NCBI RefSeq assembly: GCF_013522705.1
Contig: NZ_JAAMRE010000032.1
Span: 1-64,000 of the forward strand
Source of the DNA: Pseudomonas lurida
GTDB lineage: Bacteria > Pseudomonadota > Gammaproteobacteria > Pseudomonadales > Pseudomonadaceae
Direction: 5' to 3'
Length of the DNA stretch: 64,000 nucleotides
In this document: positions 8,207-17,885 of the stretch, piece after piece
Numbering within the stretch: position 1 is the first letter of the stretch
Layout: every line of letters begins with the position of its first letter
Notes under the pieces: generated by a model
Seen by the model: the letters and a program-made list of their open reading frames with translations, nothing else
Told to the model about the DNA's origin: nothing
Databases searched by the model: none
Made by a program: the position numbers and the translations under genes

Positions 8207-9153
8207 TTATTTCGATTCAATACCTGTACTGGCTGGCCGGGGTCTTGCTGTTGATCACCGCAGGCATGATTGTGCTGGACCACAGCCACCCCAAGCGCTG
8301 GTCCAGCGCGCTCTTCTGGCTGCTGTTCGCGATTCCGTTCCTGGTAGGCGAGCGGCTGCCATCGGTGGTGGTCGGTGCCGGCGTGGTGGTGATGGCGTTG
8401 ATCGCAGGTTTCGGCGGCGTGGGGCGTGGCACGCATGCGCAGTTGCACGACAAGGCCAGCCGCGCGAGTGCCGGTCGCCTGGGGCACAAGTTGTTTATCC
8501 CCGCGTTGGCCATCCCCCTGACCACGGTGATCGGCTCGGTCCTGCTCAAGCACGCCGAGATCGGCGGCGTGCCGTTGCTGGACCCGAAGAACACGACCTT
8601 TGTTTCCCTCGGTATCGGCTGTTTGATCGCCCTCGGCCTGGCGTGCTGGCTGACACGCGATACGCCGGTGCAAGCCCTGCGCGAGTCGCGGCGCCTGACC
8701 GAAGCCTTGGGCTGGGCCATGGTGCTGCCGCAGATGCTGGCAATGCTCGGCCTGTTGTTCAACGAGGCCGGTGTGGGCACGGCGGTCGCCCATGTCACTA
8801 CCACCTATATCAACCTGGATTTCAAGTTGGTGGCGGTGATGGTCTACGTGTTGGGCATGGCATTGTTCACGGTGATCATGGGTAACGGCTTCGCCGCGTT
8901 CCCGGTGATGACCGGCGGCGTCGGTGTGCCGGTGCTGGTGGGGGTGTACGGCGGCAACCCGGCGGTCATGGCGGCCATCGGCATGTTCTCCGGCTATTGC
9001 GGTACGCTGATTACCCCGATGGCCGCCAACTTCAATATCGTCCCTGCGGCCTTGCTGGAACTGCCGGACAAGAACGCGGTGATCAAAGCGCAACTGCCGA
9101 CTGCCTTGATGATGCTGGTGGTCAATATCGTCCTGCTTTATCTGTTGATGTGA
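8203..9153 (+). CDS. 5-oxoproline transporter subunit, DUF979 family
   Basis: This 316-residue polytopic inner-membrane protein shows repeated hydrophobic stretches such as YLYWLAGVLLLITAGMIVL, LFWLLFAIPFLVG and IVLLYLL at the C terminus. It starts in an ATGA overlap with the DUF969 gene and ends seven bases before pcp. The two membrane subunits probably work as one permease that takes up the 5-oxoproline Pcp releases from peptides. The call rests on the paired family and the operon. Confidence 0.85.
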   Translation: MIISIQYLYWLAGVLLLITAGMIVLDHSHPKRWSSALFWLLFAIPFLVGERLPSVVVGAGVVVMALIAGFGGVGRGTHAQLHDKASRASAGRLGHKLFIPALAIPLTTVIGSVLLKHAEIGGVPLLDPKNTTFVSLGIGCLIALGLACWLTRDTPVQALRESRRLTEALGWAMVLPQMLAMLGLLFNEAGVGTAVAHVTTTYINLDFKLVAVMVYVLGMALFTVIMGNGFAAFPVMTGGVGVPVLVGVYGGNPAVMAAIGMFSGYCGTLITPMAANFNIVPAALLELPDKNAVIKAQLPTALMMLVVNIVLLYLLM

Positions 9154-9160
9154 GGCCACT

Positions 9161-9790
9161 ATGCACACTGTGCTGCTGACGGGGTTTGAACCCTTTGATC
9201 AAGACCCGGTGAACCCGTCCTGGGAAGCGGTGCGCCAGTTGGACGGTGTGTTGCTGAGCGACGATGTGCGCATTGTGGCGCGTCGGCTGCCTTGCGCATT
9301 TGCCACGGCGCCGGCGTGCCTCATGCAGATGCTCGACGAACTGCGTCCGGCGATGGTTATCGCCACGGGACTGGGGCCTGGGCGCAGCGATATCTCTATT
9401 GAACGGGTGGCGATCAATCTCAACGATGCGCGTATCCCGGATAATCTCGGCGCCCAACCGATCGACACCGCCGTGGTAGTGGATGGCCCGGCGGCCTATT
9501 TCACCACGTTGCCGATCAAGGCGATGGTGCGGGCAGTGCGCGAGGCGGGCATGGCTGCTTCGGTGTCGCACACCGCGGGCACGTTCGTTTGCAATCAGGT
9601 GTTTTATCACTTGCAGCACAAGCTCGCCGGCTCGGCGGTGCGCAGTGGGTTTATTCATGTACCGCGCTTGCCAGGAGCAAGCGAGCCGTTCATGCCGCTG
9701 TCGAGCATGGTTGAAGGGCTGCGTGTGGCAGTGACGGCGGCCTGGCAGACCTCGGTGGATGTGCTGGAGGCGGGCGGTCAGGTGAGCTGA
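9161..9790 (+). CDS. pcp: Pyroglutamyl-peptidase I (pyrrolidone-carboxylate peptidase)
   Basis: This 209-residue cytoplasmic enzyme of the C15 family removes N-terminal pyroglutamate from peptides. The start shows VLLTGFEPFDQDPVNPSW, the family signature. The catalytic Cys is in HTAGTFVCNQVFYHL, with the active-site Glu in the region after GLGPGRSDISIERVA. The C terminus is normal. It is the third gene of the DUF969-DUF979-pcp operon, so product release and transport of 5-oxoproline are encoded together. Confidence 0.93.
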   Translation: MHTVLLTGFEPFDQDPVNPSWEAVRQLDGVLLSDDVRIVARRLPCAFATAPACLMQMLDELRPAMVIATGLGPGRSDISIERVAINLNDARIPDNLGAQPIDTAVVVDGPAAYFTTLPIKAMVRAVREAGMAASVSHTAGTFVCNQVFYHLQHKLAGSAVRSGFIHVPRLPGASEPFMPLSSMVEGLRVAVTAAWQTSVDVLEAGGQVS

Positions 9791-9869
9791 TCGCAGCGCA
9801 CCGGTTGCAGTGCGCCACGGGCTGATATCGACTACAGTTCAGGAACCTTCCTGTCTCGGAAAACCTGCC

Positions 9870-10328
9870 ATGACCAACTCTTCTAAAGGCGTGTCCGTCG
9901 TGCTGGCGCTTGCTTTGTTTGCCGGCAGCGGCCTGGCGTTGGCCGATCCCGGCAATGGCCACGGAAACGGCAAGGGCGGCGGCAACGGAAAAGGCAACAA
10001 TCCCGGTGGGCAGGGGTATGACCAGCCCAAGGGCAAAGGCGCGTCGGGCGGTCACGGCCCCAGCGTTGATCGCAGCGGGGTGTTGAACGTGCTGGGAGGC
10101 TATCGCGATTACTGGCGCCCAGGCCCTGCTTTGCCGCCGGGTATTCAGAAGAACCTGGCGCGCGGCAAACCGCTGCCGCCGGGTATCGCGAAAAAACTCG
10201 ATGGCCGTTTACTCGGCCAGTTGCCGCATTACGATGGCTACGAATGGCAGCAGGCGGGGACTGACTTGATCCTGGTGGCCATTGCCTCGGGCATCATCTA
10301 CGAAGTCCTCAATGGCGCGTTCAACTGA
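9870..10328 (+). CDS. CigR/RcnB-family secreted protein
   Basis: This 152-residue protein begins at the ATG at 9870, giving a good signal peptide (VVLALALFAGSGLALA). A Gly/Asn/His/Lys-rich linker follows (residues about 28-65), then a C-terminal module with two PPGI repeats (PALPPGIQKNLARG, PLPPGIAKKL) and a final hydrophobic segment. This is the plan of the CigR and RcnB families, named after a Salmonella anti-virulence protein and a periplasmic nickel/cobalt homeostasis protein. Its stop directly abuts the stop of the convergent sensor kinase. Its role here is not clear from sequence. Confidence 0.75.
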   Translation: MTNSSKGVSVVLALALFAGSGLALADPGNGHGNGKGGGNGKGNNPGGQGYDQPKGKGASGGHGPSVDRSGVLNVLGGYRDYWRPGPALPPGIQKNLARGKPLPPGIAKKLDGRLLGQLPHYDGYEWQQAGTDLILVAIASGIIYEVLNGAFN

Positions 10329-11732
10329 TCAGGCGTCTTCCCGTTTGGGGAAAAACAGCTCGAAACACGTCACGCCGTCCTGGCTGCTGACGCTGTAGCG
10401 ACCATTGTGCAGTTGCATGATGGTCGCCACGATCGACAGACCCAACCCATTGGAATGAGCCGAACGTTCCCGCGACTCGTCCACGCGGTAAAACCGTTCG
10501 AACAGCCTCGGCAGGTGTTCGGCCGCAATCGTCTCGCCGTGATTGCTGACCCGCAGCTTGAGCCCTGCAGTCGTGGCAATTGCCTCGATACGCAAGTCTG
10601 AATGGGCCGCCCCATACTTGATTGCATTGGCACACAGGTTCGCCAGGGCGCGCCGCAGCAACATGGGTTCAGCCCATATCTCGCCTTCGCCTTCCACCAG
10701 AATGCGCATTCCTCGGTCGCTCGCCAGCCCCTCGAAATAGTCCGCGATGCGTTCTACTTCGTCCGCAGCGCTGAGTGCCTGGCGTTGGCGCAGGGCGCAG
10801 GCCGGGTCGGTACGGGCGAGGAACAGCATGTTGTCGAGCATCCGCGACAGGCGTTCAAGTTCTTCGACATTCGAGGCCAGCAGTTGCTGATAACTGTCCA
10901 CGCTGCGTTGCTGGTGCAGGGCGACCTGGGTTTCCCCCAGCAAATTGTTGATCGGCGTACGCAGTTCGTGGGCCATGTCGGTCGACACCTGGCTCAATTG
11001 CGTAAAGCCCTTCGCCAGGCGTTCAAGCATGGTGTTGAAGGCGTCGATCATCGGCAGCAGTTCTTTGGGCGCGCCATGGCTGTCCAGGCGTTCGGCCAGG
11101 TTGCCGACACCGATGCCCTGGGCATGCCGTGCCAAGCGTCGCAACGGCAGCAGGCCGCGATGCACCAGCAGGTACCCGGCCAGCGCCAGGACCAGTGCGG
11201 CGATGCCCGCCAGGATATAAACACTCAGCCGATAGCTGGCGAGCACGGCGGTGCGCTCGGTCATCAGGCGCCCGCTGGTAACCTGCAGGCTGCCCAGGTC
11301 GCCGGAGTCGATAGAGGCGGCGAGGGTGGCGAACGGCACGCCGTTGACACCGGGCAGATGGTGCACGTCGGCAAGGTCCAGGACGTGGCCTTTGGGGACG
11401 GGGCTGACTGTCGGTAAGTCGATATTGGCGGGGTTTACCAGCAGCAGCGGTTTCTGACCGGGCGCGGCGATGCTCAACACCGATTCGCGATTGCCCAGCA
11501 TGTTCTGGAACAGTTCCGGTTTAGTCTTGATCAGTTCCAGGGTGTTGCTGTCGTTGAGCAGGTTGCGCAGTTGGTCTACCCGCGATATCAGCGCGGCATC
11601 GTCGCGGCGGATCAACTCGCGCTCCAGTTCGCGGTACAGCGCCACGCCCAGCGTGGCCAGCAGGGCAAACGCGAGCAGGGCGAATACCAGGGCCAGGCGC
11701 AGCGTCAGCGAATAATGGCGGCGAGCAATCAT
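10329..11732 (-). CDS. Heavy-metal (CopS/CusS-type) sensor histidine kinase
   Basis: This 467-residue inner-membrane kinase has one membrane segment near residues 12-30, a periplasmic sensor of about 140 residues, a second membrane segment near 170-190, and a HAMP linker. The dimerisation domain holds the phospho-His in [13 protein letters not shown]. The ATPase has [10 protein letters not shown] and [16 protein letters not shown]. The architecture matches metal sensor kinases of the CusS/CopS/IrlS group. It overlaps its response regulator by four bases and is the last gene of the operon. A CusR-like box upstream makes copper the most likely signal. Confidence 0.9.
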   Translation of the reverse strand: MIARRHYSLTLRLALVFALLAFALLATLGVALYRELERELIRRDDAALISRVDQLRNLLNDSNTLELIKTKPELFQNMLGNRESVLSIAAPGQKPLLLVNPANIDLPTVSPVPKGHVLDLADVHHLPGVNGVPFATLAASIDSGDLGSLQVTSGRLMTERTAVLASYRLSVYILAGIAALVLALAGYLLVHRGLLPLRRLARHAQGIGVGNLAERLDSHGAPKELLPMIDAFNTMLERLAKGFTQLSQVSTDMAHELRTPINNLLGETQVALHQQRSVDSYQQLLASNVEELERLSRMLDNMLFLARTDPACALRQRQALSAADEVERIADYFEGLASDRGMRILVEGEGEIWAEPMLLRRALANLCANAIKYGAAHSDLRIEAIATTAGLKLRVSNHGETIAAEHLPRLFERFYRVDESRERSAHSNGLGLSIVATIMQLHNGRYSVSSQDGVTCFELFFPKREDA

Positions 11733-12400
11733 GGCTGAGTATCGAAGCGGTAGCCGATGCCGCGCACGCTGTGGATCAGCTTGAGCGGGAACGGGTCATC
11801 GATTTTCAGGCGCAGGCGGCGCACCGCGACATCCACCACATTGGTGTCGCTGTCGAAGTTCATGTCCCATACCCGCGAGGCGATCAGCGAGCGCGAGAGC
11901 ACCTGGCCCTGGTGCGTGGCAAACAGGTGCAACAGGGCGAACTCCTTATTGGTCAGGGTGATGCGTGTGCCGTCGCGAGTGACACGGCGCTTGAGCACTT
12001 CGATGTGCAGGTCGGCGATCTGCAACTGATCTTCTTCTCGGATCGGGCCGCGCCGGGTCAGGGTACGCAGGCGGGCCACCAGCTCGGCAAAGGAAAACGG
12101 CTTGATCAGGTAATCGTCCGCACCCAGTTCCAGGCCCTTGATGCGGTCGGCAATATCGTCACGGGCCGTCAGGAAAAGTACCGGTGTATCGGTCTCCTTG
12201 CGCAGGCGGCGCAGCACTTCCCAGCCGTCCATTTTCGGCATCATCACATCCAGGACGATGACGTCGAACGGCGTTTCCAGCGCCTGATGCAAGCCGTCCA
12301 CGCCATCACGCGCAAGGCTGACGCAATAGCCCAGTTCCTGGAGGCCATTGAGCAGGTAATTGCCGGCCTTGGGTTCGTCTTCTACAACAAGGATGTTCAT
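11729..12400 (-). CDS. OmpR-family heavy-metal response regulator (CopR/CusR-type)
   Basis: This 223-residue protein has an N-terminal receiver with Asp51 in VIVLDVMMP and Lys in [11 protein letters not shown], followed by a winged-helix domain containing [15 protein letters not shown] and VRGIGYRF. It is encoded between a DUF2790 gene and the cognate kinase, all on the minus strand. A near-perfect CusR-type box lies upstream of the first gene, so it probably activates its own operon. Metal specificity is inferred from that site and from family resemblance. Confidence 0.92.
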   Translation of the reverse strand: MNILVVEDEPKAGNYLLNGLQELGYCVSLARDGVDGLHQALETPFDVIVLDVMMPKMDGWEVLRRLRKETDTPVLFLTARDDIADRIKGLELGADDYLIKPFSFAELVARLRTLTRRGPIREEDQLQIADLHIEVLKRRVTRDGTRITLTNKEFALLHLFATHQGQVLSRSLIASRVWDMNFDSDTNVVDVAVRRLRLKIDDPFPLKLIHSVRGIGYRFDTQP

Positions 12401-12442
12401 GGGAAGGGCTCGGGTTCAATGCGTCGCGCCAGTGTAATCCGA

Positions 12443-12694
12443 TCAATTGTCATTGGGGCAACCGATGGCCAGGACTCGATAGTCCAGCACATGTTCGCGA
12501 CCCTGATGATCCAGATAGCGCAGTTGCGCCGGGACCACCCCGCATTGCCCGTAGGTATCGGTGCTCGACAATACTTTGGCGACATCCAGGTTCACGTAGA
12601 AACCGGTCGTATCGTGAATCACGGAGGTGTTGTCGGCTGCGAAGACCGAGGTGGTGATAAACAGGGCGGCGGCGCCAAGCATAAACAGTTTCAT
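12443..12694 (-). CDS. Small periplasmic DUF2790 protein
   Basis: This 83-residue protein starts at MKLFMLGAAALFITTSVFAA, a clear signal peptide; longer upstream versions of the frame are not supported. The mature part contains YGQCGVVPAQLRYLDHQGREHVLDYRVLAIGC, the DUF2790 core with two Cys residues that could form a disulfide or bind metal. The family is largely restricted to pseudomonads and its function is unknown. It is the first gene of a DUF2790-regulator-kinase operon, 42 bases before the regulator and behind a CusR-like box, which suggests a role in copper response. Confidence 0.85.
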   Translation of the reverse strand: MKLFMLGAAALFITTSVFAADNTSVIHDTTGFYVNLDVAKVLSSTDTYGQCGVVPAQLRYLDHQGREHVLDYRVLAIGCPNDN

Positions 12695-12779
12695 AAAGAC
12701 TCTCTCAGAAGGATGGGTGCCGGACCGTGGCAGTGCGCTCACGGTAACCAGGCGGCCCAAACAGCCGGCCAACAGGATG

Positions 12780-12795
12780 ATGACAAGTTCGTCAT
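12780..12795. promoter_or_regulatory. CusR/CopR-type copper box
   Basis: ATGACAAGTTCGTCAT matches the CusR core ATGACAA-N2-TTGTCAT with one mismatch. It lies 86 bases upstream of the DUF2790 start on the minus strand, a normal activator distance. Confidence 0.65.
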
Positions 12796-12909
12796 AAAAC
12801 CTCGCATCCCGCCGGCCTTGGTCCGGGCACCGATGACGTTTACAAGCCATCGGTTCATCCGTAGATTGCGACGCTCGATGATTGTTACAGCCCATGAGGA
12901 ACTCACGCC

Positions 12910-13587
12910 GTGTCCACCCCAGGTTCAAGCGTATTTGCCCGTCCTTACCGTGCCTTTCTATTCGATATGGATGGCACGCTGCTCAACTCCATTGCCGCCG
13001 CCGAGCGTGTGTGGAGTTTGTGGGCCGAGCGCCACGGGTTGGACGTGGCGGCGTTCTTGACCACCATTCACGGCGCTCGCGCGATCGACACCATCACGCG
13101 CCAAGCCTTGCCCGGCGTCGATCCGGAGGCTGAAGCGCAATGGATTACCGACGCCGAGATCAATGATGTGCGCGGCGTGGTGCCGATTGCCGGTGCCGGG
13201 GCGTTTCTGGCCGGCGTGCCTGCCGATCAATGGGCGTTGGTGACGTCGGCACCCAGGGAGCTGGCGTTGCGCCGGCTGCAAGCGGCGGGCATTACACCGC
13301 CGACGGTGATGGTGACGGCAGAGGATGTTGCGCTGGGTAAGCCTGATCCAGCCTGTTATGTGCTGGGGGCGCAGCGTTTGGGCGTTCCGGTTCAAGATTG
13401 CCTGGTGTTCGAGGATGCGACAGTGGGTATTCGTGCCGGTGAGGCGGCGGGGGCGGATGTGATGGTGGTGACGTCGACGCACCTCCAACCGATGGAGACG
13501 TCGCATCCAACGATCGATGGGTATGGCAAGTTACAGGTCCGATGCAGCGCTGACGGGCTGCTGACGTTGGTCCACAAGGCGGGTTGA
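12910..13587 (+). CDS. HAD-superfamily sugar phosphatase (HxpA/YfbT-like)
   Basis: This 225-residue protein uses a GTG start with GAGGA ahead of it. Motif I is FDMDGTLL (nucleophile and acid Asp residues), a helical cap follows, motif II is VTSAP, motif III is the Lys in GKPDP, and motif IV is VFEDATVGIRAG. This is a subfamily IA haloacid-dehalogenase phosphatase, similar to enzymes that hydrolyse hexose phosphates and sugar-alcohol phosphates. It is transcribed away from the copper operon and has no obvious partner gene, so its substrate remains open. Confidence 0.88.
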   Translation: MSTPGSSVFARPYRAFLFDMDGTLLNSIAAAERVWSLWAERHGLDVAAFLTTIHGARAIDTITRQALPGVDPEAEAQWITDAEINDVRGVVPIAGAGAFLAGVPADQWALVTSAPRELALRRLQAAGITPPTVMVTAEDVALGKPDPACYVLGAQRLGVPVQDCLVFEDATVGIRAGEAAGADVMVVTSTHLQPMETSHPTIDGYGKLQVRCSADGLLTLVHKAG

Positions 13588-13605
13588 AGCAAAAGGACCA
13601 ACGGC

Positions 13606-13902
13606 CTAGCGGTCTTGGCCTTCCTGCCAGGCGGCCCGAGCAGCCGGTGCATGCCTGCGTTCGCTGCGCATGCCGCGTCGTGACAGCACCATCTCGCGCA
13701 GAATTTCGTTGGCAAGCCGGGCAATCGCTTCGGCGCCGCGATAGTGCGAGCGTACGATTCCGGTGATAGCGAAGTGGTCGGTCTCCGGGCCACTGAGTAC
13801 CACGGATAATGTGCCGTCAGTATGCAGGGTGCAGGTGACCGAATAGCTGGGCAGGCGGGCTGCCAGGGCGGATTCGATTTCGGATCGACTGAGGCTATCC
13901 AT
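13606..13902 (-). CDS. DUF1652-family small protein
   Basis: This 98-residue protein starts at MDSLSRSEIESAL; a start 14 codons earlier is possible. It contains the pattern of DUF1652: an N-terminal helix, TCTLHTDGTLSVVLSGPETD, then FAITGIV and a C-terminal helix AIARLANEILREM. The Arg-rich tail after residue 75 is longer than usual. The family is almost confined to Pseudomonas and its function is unknown. It is convergent with the HAD phosphatase gene. Confidence 0.7.
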   Translation of the reverse strand: MDSLSRSEIESALAARLPSYSVTCTLHTDGTLSVVLSGPETDHFAITGIVRSHYRGAEAIARLANEILREMVLSRRGMRSERRHAPAARAAWQEGQDR

Positions 13903-13998
13903 CGGCTTCAAAGCCCTTACTGACGTATCAAACACACCAAGCATAAGGACTGCTGCGGCGCTGTAAATACCGGCAATCTGCTAGCCAGTTGGCGACCG

Positions 13999-14253
13999 TC
14001 AGCGCGCAGGTTTTCCAGCGCTTCGTCGACACAGTCGATGGTGCACGGTTTTCTGGATGGGCTTGAGGCAAAACATGAAAAGATAGCCGCACAGCAGCAG
14101 CGTCAGGTCCAGCGCCGGGTGTTGATCGGCGGGGTCGCTGCCGGCGATTTCAAACCGCAGCGCAAGTTCCAGGCCCACGAAGGCCAGACCGATCAGCAGA
14201 GCGATCAGCCAGGATCTGGAGAAAAATGGCGCCGCGGTGCGAGGCCTCATCAA
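13999..14253 (-). CDS. Small predicted inner-membrane protein
   Basis: This 84-residue frame has two hydrophobic segments (about residues 14-33, SWLIALLIGLAFVGLELAL, and 47-63, LDLTLLLCGYLFMFCL) separated by a short polar loop, and a basic C terminus. That fits a two-pass membrane protein with both ends in the cytoplasm. It lies between DUF1652 and rsmE on the same strand. I do not recognise the family. The composition argues for a real gene rather than an accidental frame, but support is modest. Confidence 0.5.
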   Translation of the reverse strand: MMRPRTAAPFFSRSWLIALLIGLAFVGLELALRFEIAGSDPADQHPALDLTLLLCGYLFMFCLKPIQKTVHHRLCRRSAGKPAR

Positions 14254-14457
14254 CGCGCTCCTGAGTGGACACGGATGGTGGATGTCAGTCAGCAGTTTCG
14301 GCTGTCAATAACGCAACAAGTTCCAGGCCGTGGGACAGTTTCATCTTGTTGTGCGATAGAAGGGGACGGCGATGTCGGCTACGCCCGAGCGCGGGCCGTG
14401 CAGAGAGGTTTTCGCCAGCCTTCACCGTGAATGAATGGGCTGGCTACTGAGGGCGTT

Positions 14458-14652
14458 TCAAGGCGTCTGGTTTTTGTCCGGGGCAGTCAGGCCGGCCTGG
14501 ATACGTTGGTAGATCTCCTCGCGATGCACGGCGACGTCTTTAGGTGCGTTGATGCCGATTCGTACTTGCTGGCCGCTCACGCCCAGAATGGTGATCGTGA
14601 TGTCATCACCGATGTTTATGCTTTCACCGACTTTGCGGGTGAGTATAAGCAT
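14458..14652 (-). CDS. rsmE: RsmE, CsrA-family RNA-binding regulator
   Basis: This 64-residue protein starts at [11 protein letters not shown], with AAGGAG just upstream; the ten-codon extension is rejected. The sequence is, by eye, nearly identical to the RsmE of P. protegens, including the RNA-contacting Leu4, Arg6 and the [10 protein letters not shown] segment with Arg44. Family knowledge: the dimer binds A(N)GGA loops near ribosome sites of secondary-metabolism mRNAs and is titrated by RsmX/Y/Z RNAs under GacS/GacA. Its own leader holds an AAGGAG stretch, which fits the known self-repression. The C-terminal tail differs slightly from the reference. Confidence 0.93.
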   Translation of the reverse strand: MLILTRKVGESINIGDDITITILGVSGQQVRIGINAPKDVAVHREEIYQRIQAGLTAPDKNQTP

Positions 14653-14899
14653 GGACTTCTCCTTGATTACTTTTAAGGACACATGTTTCAGACAGGGCAG
14701 GTGTCGGATGTTTGTAGCTTAATGCTAAGCGCTTCCCTGTGACTGCCTCTTTAGGACGCATAGAGGCACTATTAATTCCCATGACGGCATCATACAGGTC
14801 TGCGATACATCATTCGCATTGTTTAACCTGACGTTTATGACGGCCAGAATAGACAGTGAATGATAAAGTCGCCTCTTTAATCCTTAAAGGAGCAGGGCA

Positions 14900-15280
14900 G
14901 TGCGTAAAGTAGCGATGGCAATGGCGGTGTTGGCGCTGGCCGGTTGTGGCGAAGGCAAACCCGTCGATGCCCCCAAGGCCAAGCCCGCCGTGACCGAAAG
15001 CCAGCCGCAGGCCGGTACGATTGCTGCTCAGGAGTGGGATGTGCGGGTAGGCCCGCCGGACCATAAGCTGCAGGCGATCACCGACCTTACCGCCTGGTTG
15101 CTGGAACATGGTTTCAATTTTTATATCGTGAAAGCGGACGGCAAGGACGAGGTATTCCTCGGGCCTTTCGCGACCAGGGCCGAGGCCGAAGCCAAGCAGG
15201 CGCTGCTCACCGAAAAGCTCGCGCGGGCCAAGAAGAACGACACCGAGTCCCAAGTGGTGGAGCACAAGGCCGCCCAGTAA
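14900..15280 (+). CDS. SPOR-like lipoprotein
   Basis: This 126-residue protein starts with GTG seven bases after AAAGGAG. It has a lipoprotein signal peptide ending LALAGCGEG, so Cys16 is the probable lipidated residue. After a Pro/Lys linker, residues about 47-110 fit a SPOR fold (EWDVRVGPPDHKLQAITDLTAWLL ... VFLGPFATRAEAEAKQ). SPOR domains bind denuded septal peptidoglycan. A hairpin separates it from the convergent endonuclease gene. The function in division is inferred from the domain only. Confidence 0.7.
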   Translation: MRKVAMAMAVLALAGCGEGKPVDAPKAKPAVTESQPQAGTIAAQEWDVRVGPPDHKLQAITDLTAWLLEHGFNFYIVKADGKDEVFLGPFATRAEAEAKQALLTEKLARAKKNDTESQVVEHKAAQ

Positions 15281-15290
15281 CCGGTTGATC

Positions 15291-15307
15291 GGGCGGGATT
15301 CCCGCCC
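15291..15307. terminator. Short bidirectional hairpin
   Basis: GGGCGGG, loop ATT, CCCGCCC lies between the convergent stops at 15280 and 15312. No long T run follows, so it is a weak terminator candidate for both genes. Confidence 0.5.
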
Positions 15308-15311
15308 CTGT

Positions 15312-16001
15312 TCAGCCGCAGGCCTTGAGGTTCACCGGGCCGACAAATTCATTGCCGCGCCCCATCACGCACGCCACGGTCTGGTTCCGCTGGCGTTCCC
15401 AGGCTTGTACCGGGTAGGTCTTGTTCCAGGCTTCATAGAGCTGGCGATCCTGTTTTGACAGGCGCAAGCCATACTGTTTGCTCATGTAGAAATAGGTGCG
15501 TGCGATCATTCCGCGTATCGAAGGGCGCGGCATGACTTTCCTGGCCTTGAAGTCCACCTGGGTCAGGCATGAGCCGTACTGCCCGCGTTGCACCGGCAGC
15601 CAACCGAAACTGAAGTTGTTCCGGTCACCATTGACCTCGCCGATGCTGGGCACCAGATTGTGCAGATCCGCTTCGGCGCGCTTGAACACCTCGTCATGGC
15701 GCGTGCAGTTCTTGCGCCCGCCGTTCTGCCAACATTGGCGCTGATGCCCGATCTGCCAGGCCGGCACGATGTGTTCCCACTCAATACGCGCGGCCCGACC
15801 GGCATTCTTGCGCGGGGTGTAGCCGCAGGCTTTAAGGTCCACGCGGTTGCCGGTGTACTTGCAGCCGCAGTAAAACTCGGTGGATTGGGGGGCGTAGAGC
15901 TTCCAGGCGATCTTCTTGGCTTCGCTGAAGGTACGTGGCGCTTGAGCCTGGACAGTGGCGGTAAGCAACAGGCAGCACAGGGCAATGAAACGGACGCGCA
16001 T
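15312..16001 (-). CDS. endA: Secreted EndA-family endonuclease I
   Basis: This 229-residue protein starts at MRVRFIALCCLL, which gives a signal peptide cleaved near VQAQA. The Endonuclease_1 domain shows the catalytic His in IEWEHIVPAW, then DLHNLVPSIGEVNGDRNNF with metal-binding residues, and several paired Cys residues suited to a periplasmic protein. The E. coli homologue cuts double-stranded DNA non-specifically in the periplasm. Here it lies four bases downstream of a DUF1654 gene behind a consensus LexA box, so it is probably induced by DNA damage. This regulation is not part of the classic EndA picture. Confidence 0.9.
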   Translation of the reverse strand: MRVRFIALCCLLLTATVQAQAPRTFSEAKKIAWKLYAPQSTEFYCGCKYTGNRVDLKACGYTPRKNAGRAARIEWEHIVPAWQIGHQRQCWQNGGRKNCTRHDEVFKRAEADLHNLVPSIGEVNGDRNNFSFGWLPVQRGQYGSCLTQVDFKARKVMPRPSIRGMIARTYFYMSKQYGLRLSKQDRQLYEAWNKTYPVQAWERQRNQTVACVMGRGNEFVGPVNLKACG

Positions 16002-16005
16002 TGAA

Positions 16006-16254
16006 TCAATCTTCCTTCGGTACAACCCAGAAAATCTGCACGCCGCCGTCGTCGCGGTAGGCGAGGGTGACGTTATCGTTCTCCGCGATTTCTTCCAGCA
16101 AGCGCTGCCATTCGTCCTCGGGTTCGTCCGCCAGGCGGAAGATCAAGGCGGCTTTGGCTTTCTGGGCCTGGGTGGAGTTGATGATCTTTTGCACGCGAAC
16201 GGCCAGCCGTTCGTAGGCGTCAGGTAGGGTTGGCACGGCGGATGATTTAGCCAC
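16006..16254 (-). CDS. DUF1654-family small protein, SOS-controlled
   Basis: This 82-residue protein is read from a GTG preceded by AAGGAA. Its core, YERLAVRVQKIINSTQAQKAKA followed by EWQRLLEEIAENDNVTLAYRDDGGVQIFW, is the DUF1654 pattern, a pseudomonad family without known function that is also seen in phages. It is the first gene of a two-gene unit with the EndA-type nuclease. A LexA box lies about 20 bases upstream of the start. Longer versions of the frame would run through that box, which supports the GTG start. Confidence 0.85.
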   Translation of the reverse strand: MAKSSAVPTLPDAYERLAVRVQKIINSTQAQKAKAALIFRLADEPEDEWQRLLEEIAENDNVTLAYRDDGGVQIFWVVPKED

Positions 16255-16272
16255 GGAGTATTCCTTAATAAG

Positions 16273-16288
16273 CTGTACGTGCATACAG
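16273..16288. promoter_or_regulatory. LexA (SOS) box of the DUF1654-endA operon
   Basis: CTGTACGTGCATACAG is an exact CTGT-N8-ACAG site, close in sequence to the umuDC box. It lies 19 bases upstream of the DUF1654 GTG on the minus strand. A further CTGT half-site is at 16294-16297. Confidence 0.88.
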
Positions 16289-16380
16289 TATTTAACTGTA
16301 GGCAATTTCGCAACTGCTTAAACTTCAAGAAACTCGTCTGACGGCAATTCGGGATATTTAATAGGGAAGCGGAGAAGGCA

Positions 16381-16406
16381 CTGTAGGAGCGAGTTCGCTC
16401 CTACAG
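16381..16406. repeat. REP-like perfect inverted repeat
   Basis: A 12-bp perfect stem (CTGTAGGAGCGA and its complement) flanks a two-base GT loop. The core GTAGGAGCGA resembles the repetitive extragenic palindromes common in fluorescent pseudomonads. It sits 15 bases after the ansB stop and could act as a transcription-end or mRNA-stabilising hairpin. Confidence 0.7.
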
Positions 16407-16420
16407 CAGGTGGTCAGGAA

Positions 16421-17644
<1,224 letters not shown>

Positions 17645-17698
17645 TTATGATTAATAAGGCGTTATTTCGTTCTGCAAATGAACCGGCTTCTTCAGCTG

Positions 17699-17744
17699 TC
17701 CGGCTTTCCGAACAACGTGCTGCCCAGGCGTTCGGTTGTCCGAA
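17699..17744. promoter_or_regulatory. Two AauR-type binding sites upstream of ansB
   Basis: TTCGGTTGTCCGAA at 17731-17744 fits the AauR motif TTCGG-N4-CCGAA exactly. TCCGGCTTTCCGAA at 17699-17712 fits it with one mismatch. Tandem sites at this distance upstream of a sigma-54 promoter are the usual layout for an enhancer-binding activator of acidic amino-acid use. The rest of the ansB-rbsB gap (17510-18058) holds the rbs promoter and no convincing gene. Confidence 0.7.
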
Positions 17745-17885
17745 AATCATGACGGAAACCTCCTTGATCACCCGTACACACCTGTCGTTTCAGATAACGG
17801 AGAATCAAGAAGGTTATTTAATGCTGTTGGCGCGGCCTGCGCCGATCACGTCCAACAGGGGGGTATGAAAGACATCGTTCACCCG

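Noticed and set aside
17647-17868. Possible 73-residue gene between ansB and rbsB
   Set aside because: It has no ribosome site or recognisable fold, and it covers the AauR-type sites upstream of ansB.
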